Below, piece by piece: positions 33,215 through 40,620 of a stretch of 40,620 bases of DNA. The position numbers were made by a program, and so were the translations under genes. The notes beneath the pieces were generated by a model. That model searched no databases, was not told where the DNA came from, and saw only the letters and a program-made list of their open reading frames with translations. Origin of the DNA: an uncultured Verrucomicrobiota bacterium (GTDB lineage: Bacteria > Verrucomicrobiota > Verrucomicrobiia > Verrucomicrobiales > Akkermansiaceae); the NCBI GenBank assembly GCA_937867415.1, contig CALMKO010000086.1:1-40620 (forward strand), read 5' to 3'. Position 1 is the stretch's first letter. Each line of letters opens with the position of its first letter.

Positions 33215-34009
33215 ATGAGTCCTTCCAAATTCCTCGGTATTCCGGAAAATTTTTCTGCCCACGGTGGTCAAGTCGATCACATGATCGATGTGGTGCATTG
33301 GTTCATGATCGCGCTGTTCGTCGGCTGGACCTTGTTCTTCTTTTACTGCATCTTCCGGTTCTGGCATCGCAACAATCCAAAGGCATCCTACACCGGAGTC
33401 CGTAGCCACTTATCCAGCCATCTCGAAGTAGGGGTAATCATCGTGGAAGCTGTTCTGTTGTTTGGTTTCGCTTTTCCGTTGTGGGCGGACCGGGTGGATC
33501 ATTGGAAACAAGTGCAAAACCTCAATCCTGTGCGCGTCCGCACGGTGGGTTGGCAATTTGGTTGGACTTATCATTACCCCGGTGCCGATAATAAGTTCGG
33601 TCGTAATGATCCCAATCTGATTTCGGGCACCAATGACCTTGGGATTGATTACACCGACCCCAATGCACTTGACGACTTCACCAGTCCGATCTTGAAGCTG
33701 CCCGTGGATCAGGCTGCCGTGCTCAACATCGGCACCAAGGATGTGATTCATAACTACCACATCATCCCGATGCGAATTCAGCAGGACGCTATTCCGGGTA
33801 AGGAAATCCCGATGTGGTTCACCCCGATCAAGACTTTGGAAACTTTTGTGGTTTGCGGCCAGCTTTGCGGCGAGGGTCATGCGAACATGATCGGAACCAT
33901 GGAAGTCACTCCAAAGGACCAGTTCGATTCTTGGTTCAAGGGGCAAACCGAAGCTGCTCTTAAGGCGAACAGCCCGAAGCCTGCGGCACCTGTCACTGCA
34001 CAGAATTGA
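33215..34009 (+). CDS. ctaC: Cytochrome c oxidase subunit II (CuA)
   Basis: The 264-residue protein has two membrane helices (about 29-49 and 70-90, the second with Glu78) and a C-terminal cupredoxin domain carrying the dinuclear CuA centre. Ligands are His179 (DVIHNY), Cys214 and Cys218 (CGQLC), His222 and Met225 (GHANM). The residue between the cysteines that supplies a backbone ligand is Gln216 rather than the usual Glu, as in some ba3-like oxidases. WQFGWTYHYPG is the electron-entry aromatic patch. There is no C-terminal heme c domain, so electrons must come from a separate cytochrome, presumably the tethered ones upstream. It is placed last in the oxidase set instead of first. Confidence 0.94.
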   Translation: MSPSKFLGIPENFSAHGGQVDHMIDVVHWFMIALFVGWTLFFFYCIFRFWHRNNPKASYTGVRSHLSSHLEVGVIIVEAVLLFGFAFPLWADRVDHWKQVQNLNPVRVRTVGWQFGWTYHYPGADNKFGRNDPNLISGTNDLGIDYTDPNALDDFTSPILKLPVDQAAVLNIGTKDVIHNYHIIPMRIQQDAIPGKEIPMWFTPIKTLETFVVCGQLCGEGHANMIGTMEVTPKDQFDSWFKGQTEAALKANSPKPAAPVTAQN

Positions 34010-34018
34010 TCGTTCATC

Positions 34019-34336
34019 GTGGCTGATTTCACCGAAATCGACAGCGACGACTTTAGGAATCTCCTGCTGGAGATCGGAAAGACGCACATTCCCTTCGGCA
34101 AGTTCGGGATCAAGGCCTACCCGCCGGCGGGGGTGCCGATCATGGATCTCCCCCATGAGTATCTCTGTTGGTTTTTGCAACGTGGGTTCCCGAAAGGGCG
34201 GCTGGGTGAACTCATGGCCCAGGTTTGCGAAATCAAATCGGTCGGGATGGACTCGGTCTTTGATCCGATTCGCAAGGCGAATGGCGGACGTTACAGGCTT
34301 TTGCCAACACGAGTCAAAAATGTGGATTTTGAGTAA
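34019..34336 (+). CDS. DUF3820-family protein
   Basis: The 105-residue soluble protein has the DUF3820 signature: IPFGKFGIKAYPPAGVPIMD, then LPHEYLCWFLQRGFPKGRLG and VCEIKS. The family function is unknown; it is widespread in bacteria. The start is GTG at 34019, 9 nt after the oxidase subunit II stop, so it may be carried on the same transcript, though nothing in it suggests a respiratory role. A short dyad (ATGCTT-T-AAGCAT at 34342-34354) follows before obgE. Confidence 0.85.
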   Translation: MADFTEIDSDDFRNLLLEIGKTHIPFGKFGIKAYPPAGVPIMDLPHEYLCWFLQRGFPKGRLGELMAQVCEIKSVGMDSVFDPIRKANGGRYRLLPTRVKNVDFE

Positions 34337-34394
34337 ATTTCGATGCTTTAAGCATTGCCGTTGACCTCGGTCCTGTGGCTGGCGATTCTCCAAC

Positions 34395-35447
34395 ATGTTT
34401 ATTGATCACATCCGCATCTTCGGAAAGGCTGGCGACGGCGGAAATGGCGTTGTCTCATGGCGCCGTGAAAAATTCGTGCCCCGCGGTGGCCCGGATGGTG
34501 GCGACGGTGGTGCCGGGGGGGACATCATTCTGGTGGTGGATGCCTCCACGGATAATCTTCGCGCCTACCACTACGACCCCAAGCTCATCGCGGAAGATGG
34601 GAAAAATGGCGCAGGTGGCCGGAAAACCGGGAAAAGCGGCAAGCAGGTGATTGGAAAAGTCCCACCCGGCACCGTCGTCTATCGCAGCAATGCGGTCACC
34701 GTGCAGGAAGCCGTGGAATTCGAACGCAGCGCGGAGGGAATCGACCTGGAGCCCATCGCCGACCTCACGGAGATCGGCCAACAATTCGTCCTCTGCAAAG
34801 GCGGCGAACCCGGACAGGGCAACTGGAATTTCAAGACCGCAACCAACCGCACACCCGTCGAGCACACGCTCGGAACTCCCGGCGAGCAGTCAGTATTCTA
34901 CCTGGAACTCCGCCGCATCGCAGATGCGGGCTTGGTTGGATTTCCCAATGCGGGTAAATCCACACTTCTAGGCCAACTTTCCCACGCCAAGCCCAAGGTG
35001 GCTTCTTACCCGTTCACCACGCTTCAACCGGTCGTCGGGGTGGTCGAGTTCCCGAGTTACCGCCGCTGCACCATCGCCGATATTCCGGGGCTCATCGAAG
35101 GTGCCCACGAAAATCGCGGCTTGGGTCACGAGTTTCTCCGTCACATCACCCGCTGCCGGGTTCTGTTGTTTGTCATCGACATGGCCGGCAGCGAGGGCCG
35201 CGATCCCATCAGTGATCTGGAAATCCTCCGCCGCGAAATCAAGGAATACGACGACGAGCTCGCACGCTTCCCATGGAAAATCATCGCCAATAAAATGGAT
35301 CTCGAAGTTGCGGCCGAGAATCTCAAAATCTTCCGGGAGCGCTTCCCAAAGATCGACATCATCCCGATTTCCGCCGATACTGGCCTTGGGCTTGAGGACC
35401 TCAAGCAGGTGCTCGATAACGAAATCGGCCACCGCACCGACAAGTAG
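34395..35447 (+). CDS. obgE: GTPase Obg/CgtA
   Basis: This essential GTPase acts in late 50S ribosome assembly and stress control. The 350 residues hold a glycine-rich Obg domain (1-160: GKAGDGGNGVVSWRREKF, GGPDGGDGGAGGDI) and a G domain with G1 GFPNAGKST, G3 DIPGLIEGAHENRGLG and G4 NKMDL. It ends soon after the G domain, so the variable C-terminal OCT domain is absent, as in many phyla. A TTGACC at 34361-34366 may belong to its promoter. The gamma-glutamylcyclotransferase-like gene starts 8 nt downstream. Confidence 0.95.
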   Translation: MFIDHIRIFGKAGDGGNGVVSWRREKFVPRGGPDGGDGGAGGDIILVVDASTDNLRAYHYDPKLIAEDGKNGAGGRKTGKSGKQVIGKVPPGTVVYRSNAVTVQEAVEFERSAEGIDLEPIADLTEIGQQFVLCKGGEPGQGNWNFKTATNRTPVEHTLGTPGEQSVFYLELRRIADAGLVGFPNAGKSTLLGQLSHAKPKVASYPFTTLQPVVGVVEFPSYRRCTIADIPGLIEGAHENRGLGHEFLRHITRCRVLLFVIDMAGSEGRDPISDLEILRREIKEYDDELARFPWKIIANKMDLEVAAENLKIFRERFPKIDIIPISADTGLGLEDLKQVLDNEIGHRTDK

Positions 35448-35455
35448 CAACTTTC

Positions 35456-35851
35456 ATGCATCACGACTCCACGCCGCAGCTTGTGTTTGTCTATGGCACC
35501 TTGCGCCGCGGCGGTTCCAACCATTTTCGGATGGCGGGATCTGAGTTTGTTTCGTCCGGCACCATCCGGGGGCGCATGTATCGGATCGACTGGTATCCGG
35601 GGCTCGTGCTTGATCCAACAGGCGGGGAAATCCACGGCGAGGTCTATCGGGTGGGCGTCGAGCAACTCCAGGCTCTGGATCGCTTCGAGGGGCTCTCGGC
35701 GGGTGAAATCGAAGGCAGCGAATACCGCAGGGTGGAAACGACCGTGGTGAGACAGGATAGCCAATCCGTCACCGCATGGGTGTGGGAGTGGCTGGGGATT
35801 GTCGATGAAAGCCAGCGCCTTGCCGACGGTGACTGGCTCAAGGAGGAATGA
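35456..35851 (+). CDS. Gamma-glutamylcyclotransferase-like (AIG2/YtfP) protein
   Basis: The 131-residue protein has the family substrate-loop motif VFVYGTLRRGGSNH near the N-terminus and the candidate acid residue in ALDRFEGL (Glu78), followed by YRRVETTV. Members cyclise gamma-glutamyl groups or belong to the YtfP group with unclear activity, so a precise substrate is not assigned. It is 8 nt after obgE. The stop codon overlaps the AGGAGG ribosome-binding site of the following gene. Confidence 0.85.
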   Translation: MHHDSTPQLVFVYGTLRRGGSNHFRMAGSEFVSSGTIRGRMYRIDWYPGLVLDPTGGEIHGEVYRVGVEQLQALDRFEGLSAGEIEGSEYRRVETTVVRQDSQSVTAWVWEWLGIVDESQRLADGDWLKEE

Positions 35852-35855
35852 CATC

Positions 35856-36266
35856 ATGATGAGGCACCGGGACATCAGGTCGCCCATCGAGTGGGCAAGG
35901 CGGGTGAATCGATCATGGCTTGTAAGAAGTAATCTGAATGACCATGCGGAGGCGTGGCTGGCGTATCTGGAAGAGCTCAACGACGGGCGCTTGCTGCGGT
36001 CCTGTGAAACCGCCCGCGCCATGTGTCAGCTGCGCAACCTCGAGGGAGATCCCAAGCCTTGGTTCTATGTCGGGCTTTTCCAGTTGGCCACGGCTGCGGA
36101 GGCCAAGCGCTTTTTAGACACCCACCGGGTGACCAAGGCCTTGGTGCCGACGATGGAGAATGACCCGGAGGTGCGGCTCTGGTTGGACCGGGTAGGGGCG
36201 GAAACCCATGAATTGCTCGACGAGCTAAGGCAAGGGCTGCGGCGGCTTCACCCGCAGAAATCCTAG
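35856..36266 (+). CDS. Hypothetical soluble protein
   Basis: From the ATG at 35856 the protein is 136 residues; a perfect AGGAGG at 35841-35846 decides this start over an earlier ATG inside the previous gene. It is mostly alpha-helical, with EAWLAYLEELNDGRLLRSC, then KPWFYVGLFQLATAAEAKRF and a Leu/Arg-rich C-terminus (HELLDELRQGLRRLHP). No membrane segment, signal or known motif was seen. It is probably co-transcribed with obgE and the cyclotransferase-like gene. Confidence 0.7.
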   Translation: MMRHRDIRSPIEWARRVNRSWLVRSNLNDHAEAWLAYLEELNDGRLLRSCETARAMCQLRNLEGDPKPWFYVGLFQLATAAEAKRFLDTHRVTKALVPTMENDPEVRLWLDRVGAETHELLDELRQGLRRLHPQKS

Positions 36267-36371
36267 TTCTCCTCAATCGAGCGGAGCTGGGCCTGGAAAC
36301 CTCATGGTTTTTGAAAGGCGGAAAAGCATCCATGACTTGAAAGTGATTTCAAAAATCCTCATCGTCGCGCT

Positions 36372-37532
36372 GTGACCGATCCTCCCCTCAGCCCCATCGC
36401 ATTCTTCGCCCATGAACGAGGGGACGCGCGGGTGATCAAGCGGATCACCGCGCTGCAGAATCAGGGGAGGGAGGTGATTGGTTTCACCTTCCATCGCGTG
36501 CGGGACAAGCCGGATGCGGCGCCGACGTGGGAGAATGTCCACCTCGGCACCACCTATAACCGCCGCTATTTCCAACGGCTTTGGGTGTTTGCCACATGCG
36601 TGGGCGTGTTGTGGGTGAATCGGTCGCGCCTTCGTGCTTGCGGCGTGATCTATGTGGTCAATACCGACAATGCGACGCTCGCTCTGTTAGGCCGCTTTTT
36701 CGCAGGCCGCGCGATCCCTGTGGTGCTTGAGCTGGCGGATATCCAGCCCGCGATGACCGGCGCAGGCTTGGTCTCAAGAATCCTCCGCCGGATCGAGCGC
36801 TTCGTGTTGGCACGTTCGGAATTGTTGGTCACCACTTCACCGGGTTTCGTGCGGGAGTATTTCCACCCGGTTCAACACCATGCGGGTGAGATATTCTTGT
36901 TGGAAAACAAGGTCTATCCGAGTGGCCGGCTGCCTGCTGCTGTTGTTCGCGACGGCGGGCCTGCCGCTTGCGGAAGACCTTGGGTCGTCGGGTGCTTCGG
37001 AGCTCTGCGCTGCCGCCGGAGTCTTGAGTTGATGCACTCCTTGGCGGAGCGCCTGGGAGACCGGATCAGGATCGAGCTCCGTGGCTATCCATCGGGAACC
37101 TTGGTGGAGGATTTTGAAATGCTGCTCGGGAGCCTGCCGAATTACCAGTTCAAGGGTGCCTATCAGTACCCGGATGAACTCGCTCAAATCTATGGTTCGG
37201 TGGATTTTAATTGGACCTTCGACGAGAGCGACCCCGGTGGGAACTCGGCGTGGCTGCTGCCTAACAGAATTTATGAAGGTGGCTGTTTCGGCGTCCCTGC
37301 GCTGGGGGGCTCCGCAACCGAAACCGGCCGCTGGATCCAGCAGCAGGGACAGGGGTGGACATTCCAAGAACCCCTGGAAGAGAATTTGATCGGTTTTTTC
37401 GAAGCTCTGGAGGTCTCTGGATGGGAAAAGGTCCGTCAGGCCTGCCTTGCGCATCCTCGAAGCGAGTTCACGGGCGAGGCGGATTACCTACGCCTTTCCG
37501 AGCGCTTGACGGCACTGGAAAAGCGCTTGTGA
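36372..37532 (+). CDS. Glycosyltransferase, GT4/GT-B type
   Basis: The 386-residue protein has a GT-B layout: an N-terminal half opening with PIAFFAHERGDARVIKRITA and containing VVLELADIQPAM, and a C-terminal half with WVVGCFGALRCRRSLELM and a donor-binding region ending LLPNRIYEGGCFGVPALGG, in which the Glu of the usual E-x7-E pair is in YEGG. Such enzymes add sugars to cell-surface polysaccharides or lipids. The start codon is GTG at 36372, and the 105-nt gap upstream suggests a separate transcript. Donor and acceptor are unknown. galE lies far away on the same segment, and no sugar operon surrounds this gene. Confidence 0.8.
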   Translation: MTDPPLSPIAFFAHERGDARVIKRITALQNQGREVIGFTFHRVRDKPDAAPTWENVHLGTTYNRRYFQRLWVFATCVGVLWVNRSRLRACGVIYVVNTDNATLALLGRFFAGRAIPVVLELADIQPAMTGAGLVSRILRRIERFVLARSELLVTTSPGFVREYFHPVQHHAGEIFLLENKVYPSGRLPAAVVRDGGPAACGRPWVVGCFGALRCRRSLELMHSLAERLGDRIRIELRGYPSGTLVEDFEMLLGSLPNYQFKGAYQYPDELAQIYGSVDFNWTFDESDPGGNSAWLLPNRIYEGGCFGVPALGGSATETGRWIQQQGQGWTFQEPLEENLIGFFEALEVSGWEKVRQACLAHPRSEFTGEADYLRLSERLTALEKRL

Positions 37533-37602
37533 TCACGGACGGGTTGTCTAGCCTGCCGCCAACCAAATGTTCTCAGCGCAACATCAGCCATCCCGTTTTT
37601 TC

Positions 37603-39255
37603 ATGATCGGTCGCAGCTTCTCTCTCGCCTTGGCCTGCGGATGGCTCGTTTCTTGCGCCACTCAGGGGCCTTCTTCGCTGGCGGTAACCCAAGTCCTGAA
37701 TGGCGACCGACTCGCCGATGCGGATGAGTTACTCAAGCGGGCGGAAGGGCTCACCACGGACGCTGAAGCGGCGGCGGTTTATTCGCTGCGGGCAGGGGAG
37801 ATCGCCTGGAAGTTCTTGGATACCGATGGCGGCTCCGTCGCGGACGTAAAGGCCTTACCCTTGGATCAACGACACGCACTCAAGGTGCTGACAACCGCCA
37901 CGGAGAATCTGGCGCCGCAGTTCACAGGCGCGAATTACCAGCCCGTTCGGACCTTCTCCCATGCAGGTTATTCTTATCAGGTCGATGCCTCACGAGTTAA
38001 AGGCAAGGGCATGTTCCCCTTGGCCAAGCTGGTTGGCGTCAAGCCTGCACATGAGGTTCCGCGGAAGCTTTGTAAAAACTGGCACTGCGAAGATGGCGCC
38101 GGAGCGGCTTTTTCACCCCGGTGGAGTATCCCAAACGACCCGGGCATGAGTCGCTTCGTCTCGAAAAGCCGGGGCTACCTTGAGCCAATCAGCGGTGTTC
38201 TTACCTTTGATTCACGTGGGAAAACAGGTGCTCCACGGAGAGCTTCCCTTACCGGGTATGATCCTACGATGATCTCCCGCGTCCGCCTTGGGGCTACGGA
38301 CTACCCGCTCGCTGCCGACTTCACCGCTCCCATCGTTGATCAGACCCAGGATATCCAGGAGCTCCGAATCGCGCTGCAAGGTCTGATTCACCCGGATGTC
38401 TTGGATGCCAAGCTGATCATGCTGGAGCCCTACAATCCCCAAAGAATTCCAGTTCTTTTGGTCCACGGTCTCAACTCGCATCCACGGATGTGGAGAGATG
38501 TCATCAATGACCTCCGGGCCGATCCGGAGCTTCGCGGGCGCTACCAATTCATGGTGTTTTATTACCCGACCGGCTGGCCGATCAGTTACTCGTCCATGCG
38601 CCTGCGCGAGGAGCTTGCCGCCTTCGAGCAGAAGGTAGGGAAACCGAAAAACATGCTTCTTGTAGGCCATAGCATGGGGGGATTGCTCTCACGCATGCAG
38701 GTGGTCACCCCGGGGAAGGTGATTTGGAATACCCAGCTTGGAAATGAAGCCGATCGCCTGGACCGCAAGCTGCCGCCGAACCACCTCGTTCGCCGGATGC
38801 TGCAATTCCAAGCCGACCCCGACATCACCCGGCAGGTCTACATCTGCACCCCGCACCGTGGCAGCAGTCTTGCGGACCTCTCCCTGACCAACTGGTTCGT
38901 CAAGATCCTCGCGCTTCCCACTCGTATCAGCGGCGCCATCCTGGACATCCCCGGTGCTCTCGCCGAGCCCGCGAAAATGACCAGCGTCAAAGGACTTTCG
39001 CCGACCAATCCACTCTACACGGCGCTCGATCAGATCCCCATCGAAGTTCCTCATCACACCATCGTCGGCGACCGCGGCAAGGGGGACACCCCGCACAGCA
39101 GCGACGGCGTCGTGCCCTACTCCAGCTCGCATCTGGCGGAAGCCGAGTCCGAGGTGATCGTTCCCGATGGGCATGGCGGCTTCAAGCACCCGCTTGCCAT
39201 CGAGGAATTGCGCCGGATCTTCCTGCTCCATGCCGGGATTCAAGGAAATCCCTGA
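37603..39255 (+). CDS. Alpha/beta-hydrolase lipoprotein
   Basis: The ATG at 37603 was chosen because it puts a lipoprotein signal at the N-terminus (MIGRSFSLALACGWLVSC, lipidated Cys18), giving 550 residues; an ATG 36 nt upstream would add a polar leader. After a helical N-terminal part (LADADELLKRAEGL) comes an alpha/beta-hydrolase domain. The oxyanion loop is in LLVHGLNSHPRMW, and the nucleophile elbow GHSMGG has Ser357. Asp501 in SSDGVVPYSS and a His in DGHGGFKHP (524 or 529) complete the likely triad. The lipase-like features fit an envelope esterase or lipase. It is followed by rpmI after 72 nt. Confidence 0.85.
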   Translation: MIGRSFSLALACGWLVSCATQGPSSLAVTQVLNGDRLADADELLKRAEGLTTDAEAAAVYSLRAGEIAWKFLDTDGGSVADVKALPLDQRHALKVLTTATENLAPQFTGANYQPVRTFSHAGYSYQVDASRVKGKGMFPLAKLVGVKPAHEVPRKLCKNWHCEDGAGAAFSPRWSIPNDPGMSRFVSKSRGYLEPISGVLTFDSRGKTGAPRRASLTGYDPTMISRVRLGATDYPLAADFTAPIVDQTQDIQELRIALQGLIHPDVLDAKLIMLEPYNPQRIPVLLVHGLNSHPRMWRDVINDLRADPELRGRYQFMVFYYPTGWPISYSSMRLREELAAFEQKVGKPKNMLLVGHSMGGLLSRMQVVTPGKVIWNTQLGNEADRLDRKLPPNHLVRRMLQFQADPDITRQVYICTPHRGSSLADLSLTNWFVKILALPTRISGAILDIPGALAEPAKMTSVKGLSPTNPLYTALDQIPIEVPHHTIVGDRGKGDTPHSSDGVVPYSSSHLAEAESEVIVPDGHGGFKHPLAIEELRRIFLLHAGIQGNP

Positions 39256-39327
39256 GGAGCCGGAATTGCCAAAATAAACCCATTTTCTCCTTGCCAAGAG
39301 GGTGGCGATCCCTAGTTTTCCCGTCCC

Positions 39328-39540
39328 ATGCCAAGAGTCGGAGGAAAAGCAAAAACACGGAAAGCCGTTGCCAAGCGTTTCAAAGTCACTGGGACAGGGA
39401 AAATTCTTCGTCGCAAACAAGGGGCTCGCCACTTGTTGCAAGGCAAGAACAGCAAACGCAAGCGTCGTCTTGGCCAAGCTGCTCTCGTCTCCGACGCTGA
39501 CCTTCGCAACGTCAGAGAGAATCTTCCTTTTTCCCGGTAA
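39328..39540 (+). CDS. rpmI: Large ribosomal subunit protein bL35
   Basis: The 70-residue, strongly basic protein has the L35 pattern ([41 protein letters not shown]) and normal length. It binds 23S rRNA in the large subunit. rplT follows, as in most bacteria, but infC, which usually precedes rpmI, is absent here and is replaced by the hydrolase gene. A TTGCCA at 39291-39296 could be part of its promoter. The spacer to rplT is unusually long (143 nt) and structured. Confidence 0.97.
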   Translation: MPRVGGKAKTRKAVAKRFKVTGTGKILRRKQGARHLLQGKNSKRKRRLGQAALVSDADLRNVRENLPFSR

Positions 39541-39683
39541 CCTGGAAATCGCAGCAACGAATAATAGTCCCGTCCGCTTATCGGGCGGCCTTTACACAGC
39601 CTGATCCCGCAAGGGAAACAAGAACAGTCGAGACTGTGGAAGGAAATGAAATCAACGGTCTGTTCAAACTGAAACAATAACAA
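39541..39683 (+). promoter_or_regulatory. Structured rpmI-rplT spacer, possible L20 autoregulatory leader
   Basis: The 143-nt gap contains three consecutive stem-loops: CCGTCCG/CGGGCGG (39570-39588), TCCC-GCAA-GGGA with a GNRA tetraloop (39605-39616), and ACAGT-CGAG-ACTGT (39624-39637). L20 represses its own operon by binding leader RNA in other bacteria, so an autoregulatory element is plausible. Only the hairpins are seen; their function is inferred. No Shine-Dalgarno is visible directly before rplT. Confidence 0.35.
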
Positions 39684-40064
39684 ATGCCACGTGCCACCAA
39701 CTCACCGGCCAGTCGCGCCCGCCGCAAGCGGACGCTGCTCCGTGCCAAGGGTTTCCGCGGTTTCCGCTCGAAACTCTTCCGTTACGCCAAGGACGCTGTC
39801 CGCAAGGCGATGACGTATGAATATCGCGACCGGAAAAAGCGCAAAGGTCAATTCCGCCGTCTATGGACCCAGCGTATCAACGCTGCCTGCCGTAACGAGG
39901 ATCTGACTTACTCACGCTTCATCGAAGGTCTCAAAGCCGCCGGTATCGAAGCTGACCGCAAGATCCTCTCGGACCTCGCGATCAACGACGCTGCCGCCTT
40001 CTCGGCCATCGTTGCCCAAGCGAAGAAAGCCCTCGAAGCGAAAGCCGCTTCCAAAGCCGCCTAA
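39684..40064 (+). CDS. rplT: Large ribosomal subunit protein bL20
   Basis: The 126-residue basic protein has the complete L20 sequence pattern: [20 protein letters not shown], then [17 protein letters not shown] and [11 protein letters not shown], ending with an Ala/Lys-rich tail. It is an early-assembly 23S rRNA-binding protein and in several bacteria a translational repressor of its own operon. A strong intrinsic terminator begins 22 nt after its stop, so it is the last gene of the rpmI-rplT transcript. pheS, a common neighbour, is not found. Confidence 0.97.
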   Translation: MPRATNSPASRARRKRTLLRAKGFRGFRSKLFRYAKDAVRKAMTYEYRDRKKRKGQFRRLWTQRINAACRNEDLTYSRFIEGLKAAGIEADRKILSDLAINDAAAFSAIVAQAKKALEAKAASKAA

Positions 40065-40086
40065 GCCCGGGATCCCAACCCTCAAC

Positions 40087-40120
40087 ACGCCGTCCAGCCT
40101 CGCGCTGGGCGGCGTTTTTT
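40087..40120 (+). terminator. Intrinsic terminator after rplT
   Basis: A 12-bp stem (40087-40098 with 40104-40115, one G-T pair) and a 5-nt loop are followed directly by a run of six T. It is placed 22 nt after the rplT stop. Confidence 0.92.
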
Positions 40121-40341
40121 ATGCGTGCTTGAAGCTCCGACTCGCAAGCAGTGGAGCCGTTCCGAACGGTCACGAAAAATTCATCAATCGGTCCTTTCTG
40201 TAGACCATTTGCCAAAAATGATTTCCGAAATCCTCACAAAAGACTGATACCACCGTTTGAATCGCCTGATACTCGCGAATCGCCCGCCCCCACCAGCTTC
40301 CCAATCTTGATACTTGCACGCTCGAAGCGCTGGAAGTGGCG

Positions 40342-40620
40342 ATGAGTTGTGGGCGTGCCGGCAAGGTCTTCCGGCGTCTCAACGCGATCCATTTGCTGTT
40401 GATAGGAGCGGATTACGACATCGTGCTGCGCAACAGCCGTGCAAGCGGACGGATGTTGCGACTCTGGATCTCACGCTTCAACGCGCAGGGAATCGACGGG
40501 CTCATCTATCGGCCGCGCCCCGGCCGCCCCCCCGCAAGCTCGATGGCAGTGAGGTGGACCGGATCATCCGACCACGTAATGGCTAATCTAAGCTATGGTG
40601 GTGGGGTGCGGCGAGTTGAT
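40342..40620 (+). mobile_element. IS630-type transposase, N-terminal region, partial and probably frameshifted
   Basis: An in-frame stretch, open from 40270 and with an ATG at 40342, encodes a helix-turn-helix region like that of IS630-family transposases: RRLNAIHLLLIGADYD, then RMLRLWISRFNAQGIDG and IYRPRPGRPP. At the C run near 40528-40534 the expected continuation (RKLDGSEVDRII) moves to the next frame, where a stop soon follows. The original frame stays open to the window end but no longer looks like a transposase. IS630 elements sometimes use programmed frameshifting, so this could be either a live element or a remnant. The terminal repeats and catalytic DDE region are not in view. Nothing else was recognised in 40121-40341. 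Confidence 0.55.

Noticed and set aside
33215-34009. caa3-type oxidase (heme c fused to subunit II)
   Set aside because: Subunit II ends after the CuA domain and contains no CxxCH motif.
34361-34389. Shared promoter motif TTGAC(A/C) followed by CGATT at galE, prepilin cluster and obgE
   Set aside because: The distance between the two parts varies from 15 to 20 nt and no consistent -10 emerges, so it is not reported as a common element.
33410-34396. Antisense open frame (328 codons) opposite oxidase subunit II, DUF3820 and the obgE start
   Set aside because: It spans three supported genes on the other strand and has no domain or ribosome-binding signal.
1-40620. CRISPR array, rRNA genes or prophage
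   Set aside because: No regularly spaced repeats, rRNA-like segments or phage structural genes were seen on either strand.

Overview
The window is a roughly 60% GC bacterial chromosome segment. It most likely comes from a member of the Verrucomicrobiota, probably near Luteolibacter or Haloferula in the Verrucomicrobiaceae. The grounds are a run of prepilin-like proteins resembling the Verru_Chthon cassettes, an alternative complex III (ACIII) cluster joined directly to an aa3-type oxidase, and weak Shine-Dalgarno use. The taxonomic placement is an inference from gene content; no marker-gene search was possible.

Layout. 1-2650: a tRNA-Lys and a minus-strand pair (LolC/E-like ABC permease, then a GYF/RDD membrane protein). 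2871-4809: nuoB-nuoC, detached from the other complex I genes, then a rhomboid protease. 4818-6888: a hairpin shared by convergent genes, a Gly/Arg/Pro-rich lipoprotein, and galE. 6965-9385: three consecutive prepilin-like genes. 9413-15965 (minus): an ABC/HlyD/TolC export system followed by a family-2 glycosyltransferase and a SAM methyltransferase. The ABC ATPase domain has lost almost all of its catalytic motifs.

16138-34336 is the centrepiece. A small membrane-protein gene comes first, then a perfect TGTGA-N6-TCACA dyad, then sixteen co-directional respiratory genes. These are actABCDEF (ACIII, quinol oxidising), a membrane-anchored cytochrome c, a CcoN-like protein, a CcoO-like cytochrome c, a second anchored cytochrome c, and an aa3-type oxidase in the unusual order I-III-IV-(two small membrane proteins)-II. 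Electrons would run from quinol through ActB iron-sulfur clusters and ActA/ActE hemes to the anchored cytochromes, then to CuA in subunit II and oxygen at subunit I.

Three features here do not fit the textbook. The CcoN-like protein lacks every CuB ligand, the active-site Tyr and the proximal ligands of both hemes, so it is very probably a cofactor-free scaffold. Oxidase subunit I has Ile in place of the K-channel Lys. Subunit III carries an insertion of about 340 residues predicted to lie on the periplasmic side. Together they suggest a remodelled ACIII-oxidase supercomplex.

34395-40120: obgE, a gamma-glutamylcyclotransferase-like gene, a hypothetical gene, a GT4-type glycosyltransferase, an alpha/beta-hydrolase lipoprotein, and rpmI-rplT separated by a structured 143-nt spacer and closed by a strong terminator. 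40121-40620: no host gene seen; it holds the start of an IS630-type transposase that appears frameshifted at a C run and leaves the window.
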